From contig NC_009441.1 of assembly GCF_000016645.1 (NCBI RefSeq), positions 1,798,001 to 1,862,000 on the forward strand: a stretch of DNA of 64,000 nt, written 5' to 3'. This document shows positions 37,632 to 46,066 of this stretch, one piece after another; the first letter of the stretch is position 1, and every line of letters begins with the position of its first letter. The position numbers were made by a program, and so were the translations under genes. Origin of the DNA: Flavobacterium johnsoniae UW101 (GTDB lineage: Bacteria > Bacteroidota > Bacteroidia > Flavobacteriales > Flavobacteriaceae). Under the pieces are notes generated by a model that was not told where the DNA came from, did no database searches, and worked only from the letters and a program-made list of their open reading frames with translations.

Positions 37632-38255
37632 ATGATTGATTTTTTTCTTGAAAGTTATAAAAATGCACCATTATGGCATATCATTCTGGAATTTTTGGTA
37701 TTCGTTTGCGGGATCTTAAGCGTATGGTTTGCTAAGAAAGAAAATATCTGGGTTTATCCAACAGGATTAATTGCCACTGTAATTTCGGTTTACCTTTTAT
37801 ATGTTGCCGGTTATATTGGAGACATGATTATTAATGCTTATTTTTCAATTATGAGTATTTATGGCTGGTATATGTGGGCAAAGGGAACAACTGTTGAAGA
37901 TAATCTCCCAATTACTCGTACAACTTTTAATGAAAAAATAATCGGAATCTTACTGTTTATTGTAACGGTTTTTGTAGTTTTCAGCATTTATAAATATTTC
38001 GATTACGAAATACATAAAGATAATTATGTCGATATGATATCGTCAGGTATATTTTTCGCAGGAATGTGGTATATGGCAAGGAAGAAAATTGAAAACTGGA
38101 CACTCTGGATTATCGGCGATATTATTGTAGTGCCTCTTTATGCCTATCGCGGCTTGGGGATGTTGTCGCTTCAATATTTAATTTTTACAATTTTAGCTAT
38201 TTCAGCTTATTTAGAATGGAGAAAAATCTTAGACAGCAAAAAACAAATATCATAA
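37632..38255 (+). CDS. pnuC: Nicotinamide riboside transporter PnuC
   Basis: 207 residues with about seven membrane segments. The PnuC signature near the substrate site is present (SIYGWYMWAKG). PnuC passively moves nicotinamide riboside, which is trapped by phosphorylation inside the cell. The next gene overlaps its end by 40 bases and starts with a NadR-type kinase domain, the expected trapping enzyme, giving an NAD-salvage pair. Confidence 0.93.
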   Translation: MIDFFLESYKNAPLWHIILEFLVFVCGILSVWFAKKENIWVYPTGLIATVISVYLLYVAGYIGDMIINAYFSIMSIYGWYMWAKGTTVEDNLPITRTTFNEKIIGILLFIVTVFVVFSIYKYFDYEIHKDNYVDMISSGIFFAGMWYMARKKIENWTLWIIGDIIVVPLYAYRGLGMLSLQYLIFTILAISAYLEWRKILDSKKQIS

Positions 38256-40330
38256 AAATTGCTTTGTTTGGCCCTGAAAGTACAGGTAAAACTACATTAG
38301 CAAAACAACTCGCAGACCACTACAAAACAGAATGGGTTCCAGAGTTTGCACGCGATTATCTGCAGGAAAGATGGGAAGAAAATCAGCATATATGTACTGT
38401 TGATGATATGATGCCTATTGCTTACGGGCAAGTTTTATTAGAGAATGAGAAGCTTACCGAGGCGAATAAATATTTGTTTTGCGATACTAATTTAATGGTA
38501 ACTAAAGTCTTCTCTGAAGTGTATTACGGTTTTTGTGATCCACTTTTAAATGAAGCTGCCTTAGAACATGATTACGATTTGTTTTTCCTCACGGATATTG
38601 ATGTTCCATGGGAAAAAGATGACATTAGAGATACTCCGGAAGGAAGAGAAACCGTTTTTTCTGTATTCAAACAAACTTTAATTGATAATAAAAAGCCTTT
38701 TATAACCTTATCAGGTAATAAAGAAAGTCGTTTGGCAAAAGCTATAATGATTATAGATGCTTTAGGTGCTTTAAAAGAAAAAGGATTTTCTTCTCAGGAT
38801 TTTGTTGAAATTTATAATCACGGAATTCCTTTCGAAAATATTTTAAAACAGCTGGATATATTCAAAAACGGAATAGCAAAGAGCAGCTTGATTCGTCCAG
38901 CGACAATCAATAATGGCATTCTTAGTTTATCAGAAGTTGATTTTAAAGAAAAAGCTTCTTTTTTTGATAAACATAAAGAAGAATTTAAAATTAAAAAATT
39001 TGTTCCGGCTTCTGGTGCTGCTACCAGAATGTATAAGTTTTTAACGGCCTTTTTAAATGATTTTGATATTGAAAAAGAAACCATAAATGCTTATATCAAT
39101 AGGAAAAAAGATAAAGAACTAGCCATTTTTATTATTGGAATGGATAAGTTTCCTTTTTTTGATGATGTTGACAAAAAACTGAGAGAACTTTATCCAGATT
39201 TTGAAAACCTGGAAAGAGATTATAAAAACTATTATTTTATAAAACTGTTATTATCTCCTGAACATTTTAACTCGGCAAACAAGCCAAAAGCAGTTTTACC
39301 ATTTCATTTATATAAAACTCATATAGCAACACCTATAGAAGAACATTTAAATGAATGTGTGCATTATGCAACAGCAAAGCGTATTTCGAATTTACATTTT
39401 ACAGTTTCAGAAATACATCAGAATTTGTTTGAAAAAACAGTCGATGCAGTTAAAAACAAAGTAGAGGAACATTCTAATGTTAAAATTAACATTAGATATT
39501 CTTATCAAAATAAAGGTACAGATTCAATTAATGTAGATGTAAATAATAAACTGGTGAGAAGTTCAAATGGAAGTCTGGTTTTTAGACCCGGCGGACATGG
39601 TGCTTTAATTGAAAACCTGAATAATCTGGATTCAGACATTATTTTTATTAAAAATATTGATAATGTAATTCAAAATCATATTGATAAAATTGCTTTATAT
39701 AAAAAGGCTTTAGGAGGAATTTTAATTGAAGTACAGCAAAAAGTATTTGGATATTTAAAAGCAATTGAAAAAAATGAAGTGAAAGAAGAGGATCTTAAAG
39801 AAATCGTTGATGTTTTAATGCAAAAACTAAACATTCAGATGACTAAAGATTTCAATAAATTTACTTTTGAGAATAAAATCACCAAAATTAAAGAACTGTT
39901 AGATCGTCCAATACGAGTTTGCGGAATGGTTCGAAATGAGGGAGAACCTGGCGGAGGACCGTTTTGGGTAATGAACGATAAAGGCGAGGTCTCTTTGCAG
40001 ATTGTAGAAACATCACAGGTAGATTTAGCAAATAAAAAACAGCTTGAAGTTCTAGAAGAAGCTACGCATTTTAACCCGGTAGATTTGGTTTGCGGAATCA
40101 AAAATTATAAAGGAGAAAAGTTTGACCTGAAAAAATTTGTTGACGAAAAATCGGGATTTATAGTTGAAAAAAGTGTTGAAGGGAAAGCCGTAAAAAGTTA
40201 TGAACTTCCGGGATTATGGAATGGTTCGATGGCAAATTGGCTGACAGTTTTTGTTGCTGTGCCTTTAATTACTTTTAATCCGGTAAAAACGGTAAACGAT
40301 TTATTAAAACCGGCACATCAGCCACAATAA
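38216..40330 (+). CDS. NadR-type nicotinamide riboside kinase domain fused to DUF4301
   Basis: 704 residues in one continuous frame. Residues about 14-185 are a P-loop kinase like the C-terminal domain of NadR (FGPESTGKTTLAKQL; EFARDYLQERW; FCDTNLMVTKVFSEVYYG). From about 190 to 704 (FSSQDFVEIYNHGIPFENI onwards) it is DUF4301, with FVPASGAATRMYKFL, FRPGGHGALIENLN and VCGMVRNEGEPGGGPFWV. DUF4301 has no known function; its GG-rich motifs recall nucleotide-sugar transferases. Overlap with pnuC argues for NAD salvage. The stop overlaps the arfB start (TAATG). Confidence 0.85.
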   Translation: MEKNLRQQKTNIIKIALFGPESTGKTTLAKQLADHYKTEWVPEFARDYLQERWEENQHICTVDDMMPIAYGQVLLENEKLTEANKYLFCDTNLMVTKVFSEVYYGFCDPLLNEAALEHDYDLFFLTDIDVPWEKDDIRDTPEGRETVFSVFKQTLIDNKKPFITLSGNKESRLAKAIMIIDALGALKEKGFSSQDFVEIYNHGIPFENILKQLDIFKNGIAKSSLIRPATINNGILSLSEVDFKEKASFFDKHKEEFKIKKFVPASGAATRMYKFLTAFLNDFDIEKETINAYINRKKDKELAIFIIGMDKFPFFDDVDKKLRELYPDFENLERDYKNYYFIKLLLSPEHFNSANKPKAVLPFHLYKTHIATPIEEHLNECVHYATAKRISNLHFTVSEIHQNLFEKTVDAVKNKVEEHSNVKINIRYSYQNKGTDSINVDVNNKLVRSSNGSLVFRPGGHGALIENLNNLDSDIIFIKNIDNVIQNHIDKIALYKKALGGILIEVQQKVFGYLKAIEKNEVKEEDLKEIVDVLMQKLNIQMTKDFNKFTFENKITKIKELLDRPIRVCGMVRNEGEPGGGPFWVMNDKGEVSLQIVETSQVDLANKKQLEVLEEATHFNPVDLVCGIKNYKGEKFDLKKFVDEKSGFIVEKSVEGKAVKSYELPGLWNGSMANWLTVFVAVPLITFNPVKTVNDLLKPAHQPQ

Positions 40331-40731
40331 TGGATAACGAGAAAATCATATCAGAATTAAACTTTAAAGCCGTTCGAAGCAGTGGTGCGGGCGGGCAGAA
40401 CGTAAACAAAGTTTCGTCAAAAGTTGTTTTGTCTTTTGATTTAGAAGCTTCTCAAGCCTTGTCTGATGATGAAAAAACACTTCTAAAAGAGAATTTATCA
40501 GCTCGTTTAACTTCTGAAAATATATTAATATTAAATTGCGACGAAGATCGAAGCCAGCTTAAGAATAAGGAAATTGTTGTGAAGCGATTTCTAGAATTAA
40601 TTAAAAAAGGATTATATGTTCCAAAAGTTCGAAAAGCTACAAAAGTTCCCAAAGCTGTAATCAAAAAAAGAATTAAAGACAAAAAGAATATCTCTGATTT
40701 AAAACAGTCCCGAAGAAAACCTGATTTTTAG
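40330..40731 (+). CDS. arfB: ArfB (YaeJ) alternative ribosome-rescue peptidyl-tRNA hydrolase
   Basis: 133 residues. The catalytic GGQ lies in SSGAGGQNVNKVSSKV, as in class I release factors, and the Lys/Arg-rich C-terminal tail (KKRIKDKKNISDLKQSRRKPDF) enters the empty mRNA channel of stalled ribosomes. There is no codon-recognition domain. It begins on the stop codon of the upstream fusion gene. Confidence 0.94.
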   Translation: MDNEKIISELNFKAVRSSGAGGQNVNKVSSKVVLSFDLEASQALSDDEKTLLKENLSARLTSENILILNCDEDRSQLKNKEIVVKRFLELIKKGLYVPKVRKATKVPKAVIKKRIKDKKNISDLKQSRRKPDF

Positions 40732-40812
40732 TATAAAGACTACAGAATTAAGTATTAAGAAATCCAAAAGTGAAAAATCGTAATACCTAATACATTTATC
40801 TTAATACTTTTC

Positions 40813-40820
40813 TATATTTG
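40813..40820 (+). promoter_or_regulatory. -7 element ahead of the TPP riboswitch
   Basis: TATATTTG, perfect match to TAnnTTTG, 9 bases before the riboswitch. Confidence 0.6.
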
Positions 40821-40828
40821 CATTGTCT

Positions 40829-40902
40829 CAAAGGGGTGCTCTAAATAACGAGCTGAGATCATACCCAAAGAACCTGAGCGAGTAATGTTGCTAAGGGAAA
40901 AA
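40829..40902 (+). ncRNA. TPP riboswitch (THI element) for the TonB receptor
   Basis: Conserved THI-box segments in order: GGGGTGCT (40833), GCTGAGATCATACCC (40851-40865), GAACCTGAGCGAGTAATG (40870-40887) and CTAAGGGAA. It precedes a TonB-dependent receptor and should lower its expression when thiamine diphosphate is plentiful. Confidence 0.95.
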
Positions 40903-40999
40903 ACGACAAATCACAGCGTGCACACTATGCTTTGTCGTGAAACACATTTATTAATTTAACAAAAGAATAATTCCCCCTTTTATTCGTAATTCTTTACGA

Positions 41000-43150
41000 A
41001 TGAAAACTATTTTTTCAGGTGCTAAAGCACAGAGGTACAAAGGTTCTAATTTGAACCAAAAGTTTATTTTCTTTATTCTATTCTCTATTTTCTTTACTCT
41101 ATTCTCGTTTGGACAAGAACAAGACTCAACCAAAGTAAATCAGCTTGATAATGTTTTGGTTTCTGCAGTTCGTGTTACGACCAAAACGCCGGTTACGTTT
41201 AGTAATATGGATAAAAAAGAAATCAAATACCGAAATCTTGGTCAGGATATACCTGTTTTAATGAATTATCTGCCATCTGTAGTAACAACATCAGATGCCG
41301 GAGGAGGAATAGGTTATACCGGAATCAGAGTCCGCGGAAGCGATGCTACAAGGGTAAACGTAACCATAAACGGAATTCCATATAACGATGCTGAAAGTCA
41401 GGGAACTTTTTGGGTTAATATGCCCGATTTTGCTTCATCTGTAGAAAGTCTGCAATTACAGCGAGGAGTTGGAACTTCTACCAATGGTTCATCTGCTTTT
41501 GGAGCGAGTTTAAATATGCTTACAGACAGTTATGCATCTAAACCAACAGGAGAAATTTCAAGCTCTTACGGAAGTTTCAATTCAAATAAAAATACAGTAA
41601 AATTCAGTACAGGTTTATTAAATGACCATTTTGAACTTGCCGGACGTTTGTCTACAGTTAAATCTGATGGTTATGTAGATCGTGCAAGTTCTGATTTGAA
41701 ATCTTATTTTTTACAAGGAACCTACGTTGGAAAAACTACTTTAATCAAGGCTTTGGTTTTTGGCGGAACTGAAAAAACATACCAATCATGGAACGGAATT
41801 GATGCTGAAACATTAAATTCAAACCGAACTTTCAATTCTGCCGGAATGTATACGGATGAATCTGGAAATACTCGTTTTTACGATAACGAAACCGATAATT
41901 ACAAACAAAATCATTATCAATTGCATTGGAGCGAATCTTTCTCTGATAAATGGAGTACTAACTTCGCTTTACATTATACAAAAGGGCAGGGTTATTATGA
42001 TAATTATAAAGAAGATGCAGATATGGCCGACTACGGTTTACAGCCAGTTGGAACAGTAACAACAACCGATTTAGTGCGTCAGAAATGGTTAGACAATGAT
42101 TTTTACGGGACTACTTTTTCTGTAAAATATAAAGAAGAAAAATTAGATGTTATTCTTGGCGGAGGCTGGAATAAATACGAAGGAGATCATTTTGGAAAAG
42201 TAATCTGGGCAAGATATGCTTCAACTTCAGAATTGGGAGATCATTACTATGACGACTATTCAGTAAAAACAGATGGGAATGTCTTTGCAAAAGCAAATTA
42301 TCAGCTGACTGAAAAATTAAGCTTATATGGAGATTTACAATACCGTAGAGTACATTATAAAGCGAATAGTGTCGAAACTGGTTTAGTAAATGATACATTC
42401 AATTTCTTTAATCCAAAAGCGGGTTTAAACTACGAAATCAATCAAAAAAATACACTTTATTTCTCTTATGCACGTGCGAATCGTGAGCCAAACAGAACAG
42501 ATTATGAAGGTGGAAATGTAAAACCTGAGAAATTGAATGATTTTGAATTAGGATGGAGATTTAATTCAGAGAAAATCCAATTAAATTCGAACTTCTATTA
42601 TATGGGATATAAAGATCAATTGATTTTAACTGGAAGATTAGACGATGTTGGTGCGCCAATTCGTGCTAATACTGAAAAAAGCTATCGCTTAGGATTTGAG
42701 TTTGATGCGACAATTTCACTTTCAGAAAAATTTATTATCAGACCTAACTTTACTTTAAGCAGTAATAAAAATCTAGACTTAGCTGTTGAAGGACAATACT
42801 ACGGAACAACTAAAATTGCTTACTCTCCAGAAGTTATAGCCGGAAATATTATCGTATACAAACCAATTGAAAACTTATATGTTTCGTTATTGCAAAAATA
42901 CGTTGGAGAACAGTATATGAATAATATTGAGCTTCCAGAAGCCAAACTGGCAGATTATTTTGTGAACGATTTGAATATTTCTTATGAAATAAAACCAAAA
43001 TCAATTTTCAAATCAATTACAATAACAGGGTTGGTAAACAATATTCTGGATAAAAAATATGTTTCAAACGGAGCAATGTGGGATATTTATCCATACTATT
43101 ATCCGCAGGCAGGAATTAATTTCTTAGCTGGATTAACTTTGAAATTCTAA
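41000..43150 (+). CDS. TonB-dependent receptor, probable thiamine uptake
   Basis: 716 residues: signal region with hydrophobic core FIFFILFSIFFTLFSFGQ, plug domain (NVLVSAVRVTTKTPVTF; TGIRVRGSDATRVNVTINGIPYND in part) and a beta-barrel ending in LAGLTLKF. There is no CarboxypepD_reg domain and no SusD partner. Control by the upstream TPP riboswitch is the evidence for thiamine or a precursor as substrate. The first 21 residues before the hydrophobic core (SGAKAQRYKGSNL) look repeat-derived and give an unusually long n-region. Confidence 0.9.
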   Translation: MKTIFSGAKAQRYKGSNLNQKFIFFILFSIFFTLFSFGQEQDSTKVNQLDNVLVSAVRVTTKTPVTFSNMDKKEIKYRNLGQDIPVLMNYLPSVVTTSDAGGGIGYTGIRVRGSDATRVNVTINGIPYNDAESQGTFWVNMPDFASSVESLQLQRGVGTSTNGSSAFGASLNMLTDSYASKPTGEISSSYGSFNSNKNTVKFSTGLLNDHFELAGRLSTVKSDGYVDRASSDLKSYFLQGTYVGKTTLIKALVFGGTEKTYQSWNGIDAETLNSNRTFNSAGMYTDESGNTRFYDNETDNYKQNHYQLHWSESFSDKWSTNFALHYTKGQGYYDNYKEDADMADYGLQPVGTVTTTDLVRQKWLDNDFYGTTFSVKYKEEKLDVILGGGWNKYEGDHFGKVIWARYASTSELGDHYYDDYSVKTDGNVFAKANYQLTEKLSLYGDLQYRRVHYKANSVETGLVNDTFNFFNPKAGLNYEINQKNTLYFSYARANREPNRTDYEGGNVKPEKLNDFELGWRFNSEKIQLNSNFYYMGYKDQLILTGRLDDVGAPIRANTEKSYRLGFEFDATISLSEKFIIRPNFTLSSNKNLDLAVEGQYYGTTKIAYSPEVIAGNIIVYKPIENLYVSLLQKYVGEQYMNNIELPEAKLADYFVNDLNISYEIKPKSIFKSITITGLVNNILDKKYVSNGAMWDIYPYYYPQAGINFLAGLTLKF

Positions 43151-43156
43151 AAAAAT

Positions 43157-43189
43157 AAAAAAGCCTGAAATTTACTTTCAGGCTTTTTT
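43157..43189. terminator. Bidirectional terminator after the TonB receptor
   Basis: AAAAAGCCTGAAA / TTTCAGGCTTTTT stem-loop between convergent genes. Confidence 0.9.
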
Positions 43190-43193
43190 ATTT

Positions 43194-43607
43194 TTAATTG
43201 TAAACGTGAATTACAGTTCCCGTTACCTGAACTTTATATTGTTTTAGAGGATATTCTTTTCCTCCAAGCCCTGTAAACAAACTGTAAGAAGTTTTATCGC
43301 AGGAACAAACAGCATTAATACCGTCAATTGTCATGGCAGCGCATGAATTTATCTCCTGATTAGGACATGCAGCATCAAAAGCATTATAACCGCTTCCGGC
43401 ATTAAAAATAATAATTCCTTTTGCACCGTAATTAGGAACTATAACAGCATTGCTGACATATTTGAGATTTGAATAAGAAGGCAGATTCATATCTACAGAT
43501 AAATTAACAGAATAACTCGGTATATATGGATTTTTGTTACTGCGATCGCTGTCACTGCACGAAAAAAGCACAGAAACGAAAAGAATTAAGAGCCAGATTT
43601 TTTTCAT
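43194..43607 (-). CDS. Small lipoprotein, possibly Rieske-like fold
   Basis: 137 residues with lipobox VLFSCSDSD (Cys17). The body has a cysteine-rich region (ACPNQEINSCAAMTIDGINAVCSCDKTSYSLFTG) that resembles a Rieske domain in layout, but the C-x-H pairs needed for a 2Fe-2S Rieske cluster are missing, so it is not expected to bind that cluster. Own -7 element on the minus strand at 43631-43638 (TATTTTTG). Function unknown. Confidence 0.75.
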   Translation of the reverse strand: MKKIWLLILFVSVLFSCSDSDRSNKNPYIPSYSVNLSVDMNLPSYSNLKYVSNAVIVPNYGAKGIIIFNAGSGYNAFDAACPNQEINSCAAMTIDGINAVCSCDKTSYSLFTGLGGKEYPLKQYKVQVTGTVIHVYN

Positions 43608-43699
43608 TATTTTAATAAGAATTAGTGAAACAAAAATAATTTATTTAGATTTGAATTTTATATGATTAACATATAATTATGTACTATTAAAAATAATAG

Positions 43700-43739
43700 T
43701 ATATTTGTAATACAAAATCCCGTCCCGATGGGATTTTTT
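43700..43739 (+). promoter_or_regulatory. greA promoter and terminator-like leader hairpin
   Basis: Perfect -7 element TATATTTG (43700-43707) is followed within 7 bases by stem AAAATCCC (43714-43721) / GGGATTTT (43730-43737) and a T-run. The transcript would meet an intrinsic-terminator-like structure almost at once, before greA. Attenuation is inferred. Confidence 0.65.
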
Positions 43740-43762
43740 CTATTTATATAAACGATGAAGTT

Positions 43763-44239
43763 ATGAGTAAAGTATCTTATTATACCGCTGATGGGTTAAA
43801 AAAGTTAAAAGATGAATTGGAGCATTTAAAGAGTGTAATGCGTCCTAAAGCATCTCAAGATATAGCAGACGCAAGAGACAAAGGCGATTTATCTGAAAAT
43901 GCCGAGTACGATGCTGCAAAAGAAGCGCAGGGTTTATTAGAAATGAGAATTGCTAAACTTGAAGAAGTATATGCAAATGCAAGATTAATTGATGAATCTC
44001 AATTAGATGTTTCTAAAGTTTTGGTTCTTTCTAATGTGAAAATTAAAAACCAAAGCAACGGAATGGAAATGAAATATACACTTGTTGCAGAAAGTGAAGC
44101 TGATTTAAAAACAGGAAAAATATCTGTAACTTCTCCTATTGGAAAAGGACTGTTGGGAAAATCTGTTGGTGAAATTGCCGAAATTACAGTACCAAACGGA
44201 ACTTTGAAATTCGAAATTCTTGAAATTACAAGAGAATAA
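43763..44239 (+). CDS. greA: Transcription elongation factor GreA
   Basis: 158 residues, the normal length: N-terminal coiled coil with the acidic tip region (KGDLSENAEYDAAKEAQG) that activates transcript cleavage in backtracked RNA polymerase, then the globular FKBP-like C-terminal domain (SVTSPIGKGLLGKSVGEIAEI). A terminator-like hairpin sits in its leader. The HIT gene follows after 59 bases. Confidence 0.96.
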   Translation: MSKVSYYTADGLKKLKDELEHLKSVMRPKASQDIADARDKGDLSENAEYDAAKEAQGLLEMRIAKLEEVYANARLIDESQLDVSKVLVLSNVKIKNQSNGMEMKYTLVAESEADLKTGKISVTSPIGKGLLGKSVGEIAEITVPNGTLKFEILEITRE

Positions 44240-44246
44240 ATTTTTT

Positions 44247-44300
44247 ATAGTTTAACCGTTAAATCGGTTAAGCGGTTAACCAGTTAAACGAATAAACTAT
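44247..44300 (+). repeat. Nested inverted repeat with GTTAA units before the HIT gene
   Basis: ATAGTTTA (44247-44254) pairs with TAAACTAT (44293-44300), which includes the first two bases of the HIT start codon. Between them GTTAA recurs at 44258, 44267, 44275 and 44283. Confidence 0.6.
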
Positions 44301-44688
44301 GAGTTCAATATTCACTAAAATAGTAAACGGAGAAATTCCTGCCTATAAAATAGCCGAAGATGATAACTATCTGGCTTTTTTAGATGTAAATCCAAACGCA
44401 AAAGGTCATACACTTTGTATTCCGAAACAAGAAATCGACAAGATTTTTGATATGGATGAAGAATTGTATTTAGGATTAATGAAATTCTCTAAAAAAATTG
44501 CAGCAGCATTAGAAAAAACAGTTCCTTGTAAAAGAATTGGAATTGCGGTTGTAGGTTTAGAAGTTCCTCATGCACACGTACATTTAATTCCATTAAATCA
44601 TATGGATGAAATGCGTTTTCAGGACAAAGTTTCGCTTTCAAAAGAAGAATTTGAAGCTTTAGCAAAAGATATTCAGTCTAATCTTTAA
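44299..44688 (+). CDS. HIT-family nucleotide hydrolase/transferase
   Basis: 129 residues. The histidine triad appears as HAHVHLIP near the C-terminus, with the N-terminal IFTKIVNGEIPAYKIAEDDNYLAFLD typical of Hint-type members. Such proteins hydrolyse nucleoside phosphoramidates or related nucleotides. It follows greA and ends at a convergent terminator. Confidence 0.93.
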   Translation: MSSIFTKIVNGEIPAYKIAEDDNYLAFLDVNPNAKGHTLCIPKQEIDKIFDMDEELYLGLMKFSKKIAAALEKTVPCKRIGIAVVGLEVPHAHVHLIPLNHMDEMRFQDKVSLSKEEFEALAKDIQSNL

Positions 44689-44703
44689 GATTAAAACCAA
44701 AAT

Positions 44704-44740
44704 AAAAAACACCAATTCAGTTAATGAGTTGGTGTTTTTT
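44704..44740. terminator. Bidirectional terminator between HIT gene and histidine kinase
   Basis: AAAAAACACCAA / TTGGTGTTTTTT stem-loop. Confidence 0.88.
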
Positions 44741-44752
44741 TATGTCTAATTT

Positions 44753-45907
44753 TTAAGCCGGACTGGTAGTTTCATAAGTAATCTGAAACGTAGTTCCTTT
44801 TCCAATTTCAGAATTAAGAACTTTAATCTTTCCATTGTGATATTCCTCAACAATTCTTTTGGTTAAAGAAAGACCTAATCCCCAGCCGCGTTTTTTTGTA
44901 GTAAAACCGGGTTCAAAAATAGTTTTGAATTGGTTTTTTGCAATACCGCTTCCAGAATCTTTCACGTTAATTTTTATATGATGAGCATCTTTTTCAATAT
45001 AAAGATCTAAAGTTCCTTTTCCTTTCATGGCATCAATAGCATTTTTAACAAGGTTTTCGATCGTCCAGCTGTGAAGTGTTGGATTGATTAAAGCAAAAAT
45101 TGGTTTTTCAGGAACCTGATAAGAAAAAGTGACCTGTTTAGAAAAACGTGATTGTAAATATTCGTACGTATTTAAAGTTTCGGCTACAATATCGTGCGGT
45201 TCTAAAACAGGAACAGAACCAATTTTAGAAAAACGATCCGTTATTGTCTGCAGGCGTTCCACATCTTTTTCAATTTCAATAGTTATGGATTGATCAATCG
45301 CTTCGGTTTTTAAAATCTCAACCCAGCCGATTAAAGATGATAAAGGCGTTCCAATTTGATGAGCTGTTTCTTTTGCCATTCCCGCCAGCAGTTTATTTTG
45401 CGTTGCCATTTTTGTGCTTTTGTAAAAATTGTAAATCAAAGCAGCACACAAAAAGATAATCAGTAATAAAGCTACAGGATAATATTTGAGTTTATTAAGT
45501 AAAGCTGAATTTCCATAATAAAGCGTTTGATATTTTCCCGGAGCATATTCAAAAGTAATAGGTTCATTTTCATTACCTAATTTTCTCAAATAATTGGCTC
45601 TTTTTTTCTTGTTCGTCAAGATCTCTTCTGGGACATTTGTGGCACTTACCACCTTATCATACAATATTACTATACCGGGAATAGAGGTATTATTGTTAAT
45701 AATTTGAAGAGGAAGTTCAATGTCTGTATTTTCGTCAGCATTTACAATTGTAATTTGGGCATTTACAAAAAGCTTCATTTTTAAACGTTCCTCATTCTTA
45801 AAAATTTGGAAAAATGTATAAGTATTCCAGAGAATCAGCGAAATGATTAAAAAGGATATGAAAATTATAACCCAACGAGTTGTATTTCTACTTTCAGAAA
45901 AGCGCAT
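44753..45907 (-). CDS. Orphan membrane sensor histidine kinase
   Basis: 384 residues: membrane segments at about 12-33 and 142-162 enclosing a roughly 105-residue periplasmic region; H-box with His183 (KETAHQIGTPLSSL); N-box (NLVKNAIDAM); G1 (KDSGSGIAKNQF) and G2 (GWGLGLSLTKRIVEEYH). There is no HAMP or PAS domain and no receiver gene beside it, so its partner is encoded elsewhere. Confidence 0.93.
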   Translation of the reverse strand: MRFSESRNTTRWVIIFISFLIISLILWNTYTFFQIFKNEERLKMKLFVNAQITIVNADENTDIELPLQIINNNTSIPGIVILYDKVVSATNVPEEILTNKKKRANYLRKLGNENEPITFEYAPGKYQTLYYGNSALLNKLKYYPVALLLIIFLCAALIYNFYKSTKMATQNKLLAGMAKETAHQIGTPLSSLIGWVEILKTEAIDQSITIEIEKDVERLQTITDRFSKIGSVPVLEPHDIVAETLNTYEYLQSRFSKQVTFSYQVPEKPIFALINPTLHSWTIENLVKNAIDAMKGKGTLDLYIEKDAHHIKINVKDSGSGIAKNQFKTIFEPGFTTKKRGWGLGLSLTKRIVEEYHNGKIKVLNSEIGKGTTFQITYETTSPA

Positions 45908-46022
45908 AAACTAAATTTTGAGGTATAAATATAACGAAATAAACACATTTTATATTTTGCAGGGGCTTAAAAGATTTTTGTTTTAATCTTCAAAACTATT
46001 TCTTTGAATTGAACGATTTCAA

Positions 46023-46030
46023 TACTTTTG
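46023..46030 (+). promoter_or_regulatory. -7 element for the flavin reductase gene
   Basis: TACTTTTG, with a TTTG about 16 bases upstream as -33. A TTG-initiated longer reading frame would begin inside this element. Confidence 0.6.
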
Positions 46031-46066
46031 TATGACCGAAATGAGGTTCGGTTAAACAGAAAAATT

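Noticed and set aside
43194..43607. Functional Rieske iron-sulfur protein
   Set aside because: The required Cys-x-His pairs are not present.
46028..46066. TTG-started extension of the flavin reductase gene
   Set aside because: It would begin inside the -7 promoter element TACTTTTG; the ATG at 46067 fits the family N-terminus.
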